Positions 35,462-46,440 of a stretch of 64,000 nt of DNA are shown here, piece by piece (positions within the stretch are counted from its first letter, which is position 1; every line of letters starts with the position of its first letter). The stretch spans positions 398,152 to 462,151 of the forward strand of contig VXBA01001643.1 of NCBI GenBank assembly GCA_013399895.1. The letters are read 5' to 3'. The position numbers and the translations under genes were made by a program. This stretch comes from Serilophus lunatus. Its lineage: Eukaryota; Chordata; Aves; Passeriformes; Eurylaimidae. A model generated the notes under the pieces. That model saw nothing but the letters and a program-made list of their open reading frames with translations. It made no database searches and was not told the origin of the DNA.

Positions 35462-38431
35462 CCATCCTTGTGGGGTTTAGGTGCCTTTTTTTATGCCCCT
35501 CAGGTTTTCTCCTGCCCTGGTGTTTTAGAGCTGTACCTGATTTAAGGACTTGATTTTGGGGGTGCACAACATCTACCCTCCCAACATGAAGGGGAGATCT
35601 TTGCCTGAAACTATAATTTGCCTCAGGATTTGTTTTGAAATTTAAGAATTTGGGTAAGAGAGGAGAAAAGGGAGTGCTTAGGTAACCTAAAAAGCATTCC
35701 TGCCAGTTGGTAATATGAACCTGAGGTCTGTAAAATGATGACAACTATGTGAAGTTGTAAGATGCTGGCTGACATTTCAGAGTACAAATATCCACAGCTC
35801 CATCCAGATTGCAAAATATTAATGATTTCAAATGGAAAAATCTAATGGGCCAAACATTGGCTTCTCTTTTCTATTTTAGGAACACCTAAAATATGGGGTT
35901 TGTTGTTTTCTAAGAGAGACTAAGCATATTCTGGAGTGAAGTGACTCAAGTTTAAACATGTGAAGTATTAGAAGAGACAAAATAAAAGTCTAACAACATT
36001 CATACACACTGTCAGTTTTAAGGTGAAAATACAGATCAAGGTTCTCCTTAAGTTGAAATTGTCCTTCTTAAATTAAAGATGTGGTTCCAAATGCTCTGAA
36101 TCTTAATACTTTGATACTTTCCTGGCATTTTGGATTATGAACCACTAAGGAGGAGCTTCAAATTGATGTGTTTTTTTTTTTCTCAGTGTTTGTGGTTCAC
36201 TTTTTTGGTTCTTGAGACAATTCCAGAGCAATAAGGTTGGGTTTAGCACCATCAAATGCAAAAATGACATTGAAGTAACTCTGAACTGAGCTTTCCTGGA
36301 CTTCCTTAAGAAAAGGACGAACTTTGATATAAGTTTTCAAAAAATAAGGATGGATCTCCATTCTCTTTTCTTTCTCTGCAGCCACACAGATATTAGAATT
36401 TCTCTAGACTTTTTTGGTGAGGCTTATTTTTGTAAGGCACATCAGAGAGTGCCAAGCCCCTGGTCAGGTGCAGTAATCCAAGGAGTGTCTAATTTTCAGT
36501 TGCACACTCACAAATTAAACTGCAGCTGCTGCCCACAGTCAACCTGATCTGCTCCCTGAGACATCATTAGGGAAAATCAATTAGTTTTTCCGTCCTCCCA
36601 AATGGTGCTGAAGCTGAATAGGAGGAGGAGGAGAAAGAGAAAAGAGGGGGAGAAAAAAAAAAGAACTTCTGTGTCTTTTGTGTTGGGAAGATAAAACCAA
36701 GAGTATTGAGTAGCCAGGTTAATGCAGGTCAGTGGCAGCTGGGAAGAAAGGAGATACAAGGAGTTTGTATTACATTTTATTTATGAAAATGAGAGTTGGT
36801 CAAGCATGAAACAAACCTGTTTGGTGCTCAAGCACCACTTCCTTACTTTTCCACCAGCTCCTTTTTCCATGTCCTTCTGCATTATGATCCTGGGTTGAGA
36901 TTAGTTAAAGGTGAAAATGTTCTATTAAAAACTGGAGGAAATCCTGCCCTGGATAAGCTGACACTGGCTTCAAACTCCTGAAGCCTCCTCGATTTTTTTT
37001 TATAATTCACTAAAAATTCGCTGTGAAATAAGTCTTTGGAAAATGGGAGAAGTTACAGTAGGATTTTATTATTAGTTTTAATCATGAGCCAGATATGGAA
37101 AAAACCCAAAGATGACTCTTAATTGAAAGTCAGTGCACAGGACAAAAGATGGAGCTCTGAGGGAAGCACATCCTTTAGGATGGCTTTTATTAAATGGAGC
37201 TGAGTGCATTCCACGTTTTAACAGAAATTTAAAAAAATTATCATTTTTAAGGGTGGACATTTAAATGTTGGTATTTTAGAAATTAGATTCATTGCAAAAA
37301 AGCTTTCATTTATTAAGAAGATTAAATTCTCAACTCAAACCATAATTTTTGTAAATTTTTTCCTTGAACATGGGCATGTTGTGTTCCTAATCTGAAATGA
37401 ATCATGGGCTGGTCAGGGAGAACTAAACCTATTCAAACTCAACCTTCAATGAACTGTTTGTTATAATTATATTTTCTTATGGAAATGCTATCGAGTACCA
37501 AACTGAACTCAAATCATTTTTTAGGAGGAAATGCCTTAATACCTGTAATTTTTCTAAAAATTCTGACTAGAGCTCGAATTAATTAGGTGTTATTCTTAAC
37601 TAATTTTTTTTTTTTATATACAGACAGTACAAACAAACATGTAGACCTGAAAATTTTCAGGCATCAATTCACACATTTAGAGAATTGGGAAAACACCATT
37701 TAAGGGCAACTGAACCCCTTCTCCTTCTTTTCTTCTTTAAGGTGGTAAGATCAGAAATACAAAGATTTGTGAGCGTGGAGCAGAGGGTTCTGGTCTCAGA
37801 GGGCCCTGAGCAGCTCCTGGGTTGTAGAAAAGCAGGAGAAAATAAATTATGGCCATTGAGTGGCATTTTGAGCAGTGTCAGAGCCTCTCATACGTGTCCT
37901 GCTCCTCACAATTGTGCCACAGAAATAGGATAAAGCTGAGAAAAGAGGGGCTGTTTGCTGGAAAATGGCAATTCAGGGATTTGGGGGGAAGGAGGAGACA
38001 CTCAGGGTTGGTAGATCCACTGTAAATGTTTGCTAAGCAAGTTTTTTGGTGGCTCACAAAACCCCCTGTGTTTGTCCTTCCCTGGAAGAGAGTTTTAAGG
38101 TCCTTAAAAACAAAGAGGAGGATGAGGTGCATCCTGCTGGAGCCAGAGGGAAGAGAGGGAAATGCTGCAAACCCTGTACTCAAACCAAGACTTGCTTTTT
38201 CTTTTGAATCATGAGCAAAACTTAACAAAAAATTGCAAAGTGCAAAATTTGTGATGAGAAAAAGAATCAGTCTGAGGTGGGGGAAATGCCTTCCCCCTGC
38301 TCCTGGTCTTCTTCTCATCCAAAGGGATGCACAGCCCCATGTTTGGAGCAGGGACACCATGAGCTACAAACCACACACTTAGTCAGAGATCACTATCAAC
38401 CCCAGCAATCCCATAATGTGTGATCACATCC
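35462..38431. other. No gene; purine tract at 36621-36665
   Basis: A polypurine stretch (GGAGGAGGAGGAGAAAGAGA and onward, 36621-36665) is the main low-complexity feature. Directly upstream, at 36381/36382, a very strong acceptor-like CTTTCTCTGCAG precedes a donor-like TTG|GTGAGG at 36416/36417. The longest frame is 160 codons (minus, 37878-38360) and unrecognised. Confidence 0.5.
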
Positions 38432-38470
38432 CTAAGTAATTAACTAAGTAATCAATCAATTAATTATAAG
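38432..38470. promoter_or_regulatory. Dense homeodomain/PBX-type site cluster
   Basis: Within 39 bases the sequence alternates TAAGTAATTAAC, TAAGTAATCAATCAAT and TAATTATAAG. ATCAATCAAT contains two overlapping TGATTGAT-like PBX/HOX half-sites on the reverse strand, and ATTA occurs repeatedly. TAAGTAAT is duplicated at a 12-base spacing. This would suit an enhancer core, but AT-rich duplication could also produce it. No conservation data are available. Confidence 0.25.
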
Positions 38471-41400
38471 GGAAAGTTGCTCTTGTAACACAAATCAGTT
38501 GAGGAGCTCTGGTTTCCGAAATAAAGTATTTATCAAAAGATCTGAAGGAACAGAGCCACCATTGTTTGCAGGAGAGACTCTGTTATTCTTAATTAACTTT
38601 TCTGAGTGTGGGTAGCACTCAAATGACCAAAGACTAAACCAGCAGTTGGTGTGAAGGAATGTGGCACTGGGAATGATGAGGAGCAGCTCCTGGTGACAGC
38701 CTGGCTCTACTTTTCAGCTATTAGCAAAATAAACCCATAAAAGGCAAATTTTCATTATCTTTTTTGATAATATTTGTTTAAAAAAGATTTCCCCCCTCCT
38801 CCAAATTTTATGTACCCCTGGTTCTGCTTGGACTTGAAATAACTGAGTTTCCACAAGGATTAAGATGTATTTAATGCATCAGTACTTCCAGAGACTTGCA
38901 ACATTGTGGGGAAAAGCCATTGATTAATGAACTAAATCAGAAGTTGGTTCAGAAAATGTTTTTACTTTGTAGGAGACTGTCATGGCTCACATTTTGTACC
39001 TCTGAGAGTTCCCAGGATTTAATTACCCAGAGAAATGTTCCCTAGGACTGCCAGCAAAGATCCTGGTTCCTTCTGCACATTGAATATTCCTGAATCCTCA
39101 GCAGAGCCTGGAGAGCATCTCCCACGAATAGGAACAGGAGCAAGTCCTGCTGGACTTGGGCAATCAACTGCTTTTAGCAAATTAAGAGGAGAATCTGAAG
39201 AAATGGCTGATTTCTTAAAAACTGTGGCACAACTGGAGGACCCTACATTGGGTGTGTCCTTCCAGATCCTGTGATTCACATCTAGAACTGTCCTTCCCTT
39301 CTTAGGACTATGCACCAGGTTCCATGTTTCCATGCCATGTTGAAATAGGTGCTGGGAATTGTCCATTTTGCAATGAAAATACTTCAGTTTAATGGCAATG
39401 ACATTCCCATATAAATAGAACAGAGCCAGGAAAAAGAGGAAAATTAATGTATTATCTGGGCTATAAACATATGTCTGTGAGAGCTGAGGCCCTAAATGCA
39501 TCTTCTTTTCAAGGCCATCATTGTAGGCACCTGTGAGAGTTGGATGCTGTGTCTAAGGTGGTTTTCCAGGCTCCATCTGGAGTGAGAGAGGAGAGAAAGG
39601 GATGATTCATTCAGGCTGGTGGGATAAATAACCCTCTGAAGACACCTTTTAATTCTCAAGTGACCAAAGAGACTGCCTGGATAATTAGCTTAGACCCAAA
39701 ACCCAAACTCTAGATCAGAAGGAGAGGTTGAAGAGCGTTGTCCTTTATTCTACAGCTCTCCCCTAAGCCTGGTTTAAGGTGTGGCAGAGAATGATGCTCC
39801 ATAAGGAGAATATCCAGAAGGGTACCAGATCATCATTTTCCCTGCCTGGCTTTAGCAAGTTCATCCTGAGGTTTGGGTGGGGACACTTCTCAGGGTCACA
39901 GGGAAGGAGTTTTTGCAGGAGGTAACCCTGCAATAATCCCAAAGCAAGAGTTCAGCAGAGCAAAGAGAACAACTAAAGCCTCATTCCCTGTCCAGGAAGA
40001 GGCTGCAGGGAGAAGGTTTGATAAATGTCACTGTGATTTTTCTGTGATAGAAGAGAAGCCTTAACTCCTCAGATATGCCAAGATGATGTTTGTACTGAAC
40101 AATGCTCTAAGTTTCCAAGGAAACATGAATATTTCCTTCCTTAGGAACGAGAAATTTAGGCTGGCAGTTTGTTCTGAGGTGGTGAGGTTGTGTCCTTTCT
40201 ACCCAAACTCAGACCAAGAAGGAAGACTGAAGCAGAGGAACACTGGAATTAGGTCCAAGGAGAAGTGGGAGCTGGGCTGGTGGGACAGCTGGATGGGAAT
40301 GTGAAAATGGTGTCAGACCTGATCAGTGACAAATGTGTTCTTCTGAGAGTAGCAAGAGAGAGATGGCAAGATTGCTTTACATGGAGATGAGCAAAAGTGT
40401 GTAAAAGCAGATGTCACTTGTTTAATTGGCTTTTGTTCTCTGCTGAGTCAGACAAAAAACTCAGAAATCTGTCATTATGCAGCTTTTCTTATCTATGAAG
40501 CCTGAATCTGTTATATTGAAAGAGCATGTTTTTAATCCACTCTGCTGGGAATGACCTCATGGCTGTGAGACTGAATTGTCACATAGAAACACTTAATTGT
40601 GTGGGTTTCGTGTGGACACTGAGGGATTAAACACGATGGATTGGAATGTGAGGTAGTGGGAGGCAGGTGATTTGCCTCAGATTTTGCTTGTTTTTTAGGG
40701 ACAAGACACTTAATATAATATGTGGCACCAAGCAGCTCCCATTTTGTCTAACACTGAACCTCATCCTTATGGAGGGAATGCATTTCTTCACATTTTTTTA
40801 CTGTTTTAACAAGAGTACAAAGTTTGCACAGGTTCCAAAGTTTGCAATTCAGACCTACTTCTCCCAACTGATCAGTTATGATGAGCAAGCAAAGCTTTGC
40901 TTTGATAATCTCTCCCCTAAAATACATGGTTTTGAAATTCCTTCCCTTTTTTAACTTCACTGAAAGGGGGTAAGGGATGATGTGGCTGAAATGATACTAT
41001 GGTGACATAACAAAGAACAGTAAAGGTCAGAGCAGATTAATTTGCTACAGGATCAGCTGGAGAATATTAAACCTCTTAACTGTAATCCTTTGATAACCAG
41101 TTCTATAATGTAATCATCAGTGTACATCCAATAACACACATGTTAATTACTTTAGAAATCCATTTTTCATTTTTAATCAAATGACATATTTTAAAGGATG
41201 CCACATCCACCACCAGCAGCCCCCAACAGTTAAAATAACTCATTTCAAATCAAAAGAGACTATTTTTATGAGGTAGCTGGGGAAAAGTCAGCCTGGAAAA
41301 TATCCTTATGAAGGAAGCATCTGTCACAAGTCAAAATGTTATCGCTGGTCCCTGGGGAGATGCAGCTTAGGTACAAACAGGAGCGAAATACTCGGGGCCG

Positions 41401-44400
41401 ACTCCTGACAGGCCAAGGGGGGATTTTGCCATCTGGAGACTGTGTTATTAAGCTGATTCTGAGCAACTCACCCCCCTCAACCTTGGGCTTGCATCTGAAA
41501 CCCTTGAAAGTCCAAGTCTGGGGGAGAAGGAGGAGTTTATTTGTGCACAGAGAATTTAATATTCACGGGGAGGGGCAGCTGCTTTGCAGGAGATGCACAG
41601 GAGCCCTTTCTCACAAAGCCAAGAGCCTTGTCCCAGATCACTGCCTCAGCTCCCTCTGCCCCTCCTGCTCCACAACCCCCTGGAGCCTGTTGGAGGCAGA
41701 GCCAGAACTTTGTGCCAGCTGTGCTGAAGTTCATCAATTGAGTAGGAAAGCTCAGGCTGTGACCCCCACATTTCTGTCACCACTCCGGAAACAATTAACC
41801 ACCCTCTGAAAGCAAGAGCACTTGTGGGTGTGCTGCACAGCTTGTGTGTGCACCTGCCTTCCAGAAAGGGGGGGGGGAAAAACCCTCCAAAACTTAGAAA
41901 TTCTGGAAAAATAAGTCCCTGAATTGATGGCGACTTCTCTCCAAGCTGAAACACGGTTCCACTGGAGCGTTGGCTTCTCTGAGAGAGGGGAAGTGCTGAA
42001 CTGTTCTGAAGGCTGTCCACTCCCTTAGGCACTGAATAGGAATTTCGAGGTGTAATTTTAAGAATTCACAGTGTAACAGTTGGTAAAATTTTAGGGAACC
42101 AATGGGTGAACCCCTCCCTCCTCATCCCAGGAGAGCAGACCTCCCACTGGCCTGAGTCCAGCTGGCACGGGCCAACCTGGAGCAGAAAGGGCAAATGTTC
42201 TTTGCCTTGAAGTAGCCTGGAAAGCCTTAAAGTCCTTGGGAAAAACCCAATCCCCTGGGTACTCTGAGAAAGAGTATTTCTACATGGCTTCAGTTCCAAA
42301 GGCACTATAAAATCTGGAGGCACCAAGTCATGCCATTGTCCTTTGGATCCTTACAATGTCACTCTTTCACTGTAGAATTCCAGATTTCCATAACTCGCTT
42401 TTTGCTTTCATTGCCCCTTTCCAGTGAAATTTGCTCATCTGAGACGGAAGTGGACGAACGAGTCCAACGACAATTGCTGGACTGAGGTGCAAGGATCCTC
42501 CAGAGCCAACCAACCACTGAAATTTCTCAAGGGGAATGTTTGAAGACAACCCAGCAGCACCTTTCTCTGGCATCCAGCAGTGCTGTGCTGATGGGTGCAG
42601 TGCTTTGGGCAGAAGGTCAGGTCTTGGGGAACCAGGCTCAGCTCCTGGCACCAACCTTCCTCTGAGAGCTCAGGTTTGCTGCCTGGAGTACATTTCTACC
42701 CATCACGTGGTGAATAATGTGCTGAATCCCTGCTCCTGCTGGAAGAACTGAGGGTGAAAATGACTTTGGGAAGTCTCTCCAAAACGACTTGCAGTTTATG
42801 GTGAAGCCTAATTTTCAGGTTTTCCTCCCTCACTAAATTCCATGTCCTCAAGAAACTGCTTCCATCAAAACCAAAACCACTTGGGCAAACCCACAAAGCA
42901 GCAGCACATTCACTTTCCACTGAAGACTGATTCCAGAATGTTATTGTCCTTAGAAAACGGAAAAAAGAGAAAGGAAAGTTGACCTGGGGGTCAGTTTTTG
43001 CTCTGGCTTGTGCTGTAATGCAATAGGATTTATAAATCTTTCATTGCAGTTGGTTTGCTATAAATGCTTAATGCAAACACGATGTCCAAGTGGCTGTTGG
43101 AGGTATCAGTGACCAGGCAGGGTTACAAGGCTGTGGTGCTGTAACCCCCTGATGGGCAGGAGATACAAAGGATCCACATCTATTTCTCTTGCATCTGTTC
43201 TAAGAATGAGCCAGGAGTCAGAGGGAATATGGGGGGGGGTGTGGTGTGGATCCCTGAGTGTGCATGGACCTACACAGCAAGGCTTCCAGCAGCTCCCTGG
43301 GAAACTAGAGTTGTGTGGGAAGGCCATTGCATCACTTGAAACAGCTTTAATTAAACCTTTAAAGGTTTGTTTAGTCAAAGAAATTCTCCAAGCTCACAAC
43401 TCATCAGCAGTCCCAGCTCCATGGGGTCTCTTTTCAGGACCCCCAGTCCCATTGAGGTCTCTTTTTAGCATCCCCAGCCCTGTGTTTGCTCACTGTCAAG
43501 TACCAGTGAGCTGCCCCACGTCTCTCCAGCCTCCCCATCTGCAGGGAAGGGAATACAACCCCGGAATCCCACCTTTTACAGCAAAGGCTTTTATGATTCC
43601 CTTGTTCCCTTTCTCATCCTGCTTCCCCATGGCCAGGAGAAGGGAGAAGGAGGGAAGGGAGAGGAGATGACTCCACCAGGTACAGAGTGTCCTCTTGGCC
43701 CAGCGCTGACTCCTGGCTGCAGATCAGTTAAAAACAGACTTCATGTAATGATTTTCTCTTCTGTGGAAGAAGGGAAGGGAAAGCAGCACCAGACAAGCTG
43801 AGGGCTGTTCTCACTCATGTGGCTTCCTGAAGCTTTTACTCTGCACCATTTACCCTGCATAAATCAATTGCCAGAATATTAGTGCTTTGCTTCCTTGTTT
43901 ACTCTGAAAGATTATGTCCCATTAGCAGATTTGTCTTGTAATTGAACTGAAGTGTAAAATGCCAATGTCCTGACAACCCCAATGGTCAGGATTAACTGCT
44001 GCAGACATTTCTGTCCTGTTTTGAAACATTTTGATTGAGCATAATTAATCCAACTGAACTGAGAGGATGACGGATGCTTCCAGCCACAGTGGTTTGCAGA
44101 GTGAGGCTGGACATATATATCATAACAAGATAAAGAAGCAGTGACAGGCAACAGCTTCTGTTTTCACAGTGCTTGTTTTTTCTTCCTATGACAAACTCTC
44201 AAGGGCAGAGCACAAACCTCATTCAGTGCCCAATTTCAGGGGTGTGGACTGGTGTCAATTTGTTTTTAGAGCACTCTGAAAGCTCGTGTGTAACTCTGAT
44301 CATCTGCCTAAGAGTTGGTTTGGGGTCAGGGTCTGCTCACCCTCAGCAGTGTGTGGGCTGAGGATGAGCAGTGCTGACCTGAACACAGAGGGGTTTGAGT

Positions 44401-46070
44401 CAGTATTTTATCAGAGGTTTTTTTACACTTGGGCTCTCCCAGGCCCAGTCTCTGCCAGGGTCACAGAACACACTGACCTGGGAGGAAAACACTTCCAAAA
44501 AGGCAGGACATGTCTTTATGCATTGCATTAATCCAGCTGCCAAAGGGTTTTCTGTCCCAGAGTGGCTTCTGGAGTCTGCAAGAATATGAAGTTGCAATTC
44601 TCAGAGGCAAAAGGGTTTTTTGAAAGGGGGGAGATATGGGAAGTTAAGCACCGACCATTGTCATTTAACATCACAGCAAATTCAGAGGATCTGCACCCAC
44701 AGTCCCATGTCTGAAGGACATGGAATCAAACCAAAAGAGGAATTGCCATTATCAGGGGTGTCTGAGAGCTGCAGGACAAGCCCAGCTCCCTCCTGTCCAG
44801 CCTGGCCTTTGCCATCACTGTTTACTCACTATTTTTATACCACTGCCCACATCTGCACTGAAGGCTCAGGGCCAACACAGCGACTTGGGGCTGGAGGGGA
44901 GTGTTGGTAATTCCTGGGGCAATGAAAAAGGAGACACTGGGCTGGCAGGTACCAAGACATGGGGTAAGAACATGAGAAATGTCTTGGCTTTGCAGTTGGC
45001 CCGAGCCCTTTTGATGTTCCCACTCTTTTCTGCTGCTTCTTTTAACCCTTTTCTAGAAAGGAAAGGTTTTAGCAAACGAGGACAAAAGGATGCTTTGCAG
45101 TTCTTCAGGGCTCAGCCTCCAAGTTCAGCTCACAGAGGCTGCATTGTTCTTGTTTACCAGAAATATTTGAATTTCTTGTCCCTGACCAAAATTAAGTTAA
45201 AAACCTTGTAAAAAATGGTATTATTGTGGTTGGTTCCTCTGACAGATCCTGGAATTACAGAAGCATGAAACAATGAAAAAGGGGGAAAAAATACAAGAAG
45301 ATATGTTTTGCCACTTGCCTTTATTTCCAATTACTCTAAAGAGAACATTATTTACTGTCTCACACGTGAAAGCAACACCTACAGCTTGACTCAACTTCTG
45401 GGGCTGCTGCAAACTCCTGCACATCACACATCTGGAGGCAGAAATCAAGAGGCAAAATGAAATTATACCTGAGGAGATGAAAGAAGTGTGTTTCTGAGCA
45501 CAGCACTGCAGCCCCTGCCCTCTCTGGGCTGGAAGGTCAGCAAGTGCATCCCCTGAGGAGTCATATTCTGCTTTATTACATAACTCCCATCTCCGGAATT
45601 AAAGCTTAATCCCAAACTGTAGCTTGCAGCACAAATCAGGAAGGACTTGCTTACATTATCAGTAACAAAACCACCCTGTTTTCTAAAGGTACAGAAAAGC
45701 AGAGCAACAGGGGTGATTTTTTTTAATCTGAAGCCCCATGTGAAGGAAATGAAGCTGCTGGTTCTTCTTCATTGTGGAGCTGTCCAGAAATCAGAGGTTC
45801 TTGCCAGAGCTTTGATGAAACACTCAGAGTTTTGTATGGCATTGGGTGCCAAACATGCTGCTGATAGAAGCAATAAATCCCCATCCAAACCCTAAAAATA
45901 ATATTGGGATTGTTTTAAATTAAGGTTGCTGAATATGGAATTAATTAGACCCTGCATGGATTCTGAATAGCAATTATTACATATTTGTTCAGGTTTAAGT
46001 ATTTTTATAGGATTTTTTTTTAATCCTGTTAGAATATTTTTCCTATGGGATGGGGATCATCTTTGTGAGA
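38471..46070. other. No gene; poly-G runs
   Basis: Several frames of 157-172 codons occur (minus 39019-39501, plus 41336-41809, plus 43152-43670, plus 44720-45211). They overlap other frames on both strands and none carries a domain I know. Runs of 10 G (41868-41877) and 9 G (43231-43239) are present. No CR1 copy is recognised in this 7.6 kb. Confidence 0.5.
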
Positions 46071-46190
46071 GGAAGAATGGCCTTGTGGTTAAGGCTGGCC
46101 TGGGCCTTAGGAGATCTGGGTTCGATTGCTGGCTCTGCCACAGACACCCTGTGTGAGCTCAGGCAAGCCATTTAACAGCCACTTTTATTT
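46071..46190 (+). mobile_element. MIR-type (CORE-SINE) amniote SINE, tRNA-derived head
   Basis: The head reads GGCCTTGTGGTTAAGGCTGG, then AGATCTGGGTTCGATTGCTG. It includes a pol III B-box-like GGTTCGATTGC at 46119-46129 and an A-box-like GTGGTTAAGG. The body continues CTCTGCCACAGACACCCTGT and GGCAAGCCATTTAAC, matching the MIR/MIR1_Amn order 'GGTTCGAATCC..CTCTGCCAC..CTGTGTGACC..GGGCAAGTCACTTAAC'. It is clearly not a functional tRNA, since there is no acceptor stem or anticodon arm. It is well preserved for such an old family. Confidence 0.82.
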
Positions 46191-46440
46191 TTCTTAAAAT
46201 AAAAGTCCAAGGCCCATCTAAGCATCTAAAAGATGCGACTGCTGAGAACTGTGGAGTGCTCAGCATTTTAAAAAGAAGAATTAAAAAAAGAAGAGGAAGA
46301 AGAAGAAGAAAGCTGGCTGTCCATCTGAGAGTTGGCCCTTTGGTCCCTTCAGAGCATGCTGAGAATTTTTGAAAATCCATCCCTTCATGTCTCTGTTCTT
46401 CATCTGTGGAGCAGAAATTGTAACACTCCTCTCACACACA
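46191..46440 (+). mobile_element. MIR 3' part interrupted by a second old repeat; (GAA)n
   Basis: CTTCATCTGTGGAGCAGAAA then ACACTCCTCTCACACACAGG (about 46397-46442) resembles the MIR 3' core 'CCCATCTGTAAAATGGGGATAATAGCAC..CTCACAGGG'. Between head and tail lie two blocks, GAGTGCTCAGCATTTTAAAA (about 46252) and ATGCTGAGAATTTTTGAAAA (about 46356). Both resemble the 'GTGCTCAGCACTTTTGAAAATC' arm of another sauropsid palindromic repeat. A GAA/AAG-rich simple repeat fills 46268-46312. Confidence 0.45.

Noticed and set aside
40648..40668. GTGAGGTAGTGGGAGG resembling the let-7 seed
   Set aside because: Only the first bases match, and I see no hairpin partner of the right length.
43152..43670. 172-codon plus-strand frame
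   Set aside because: It includes a 9-G run coding Gly residues and a Pro/Ser-rich tail from simple sequence. There is no known family.
46081..46150. tRNA-like sequence with GGTTCGATTGC
   Set aside because: It is the head of a MIR-type SINE, not a tRNA gene. No cloverleaf is possible.
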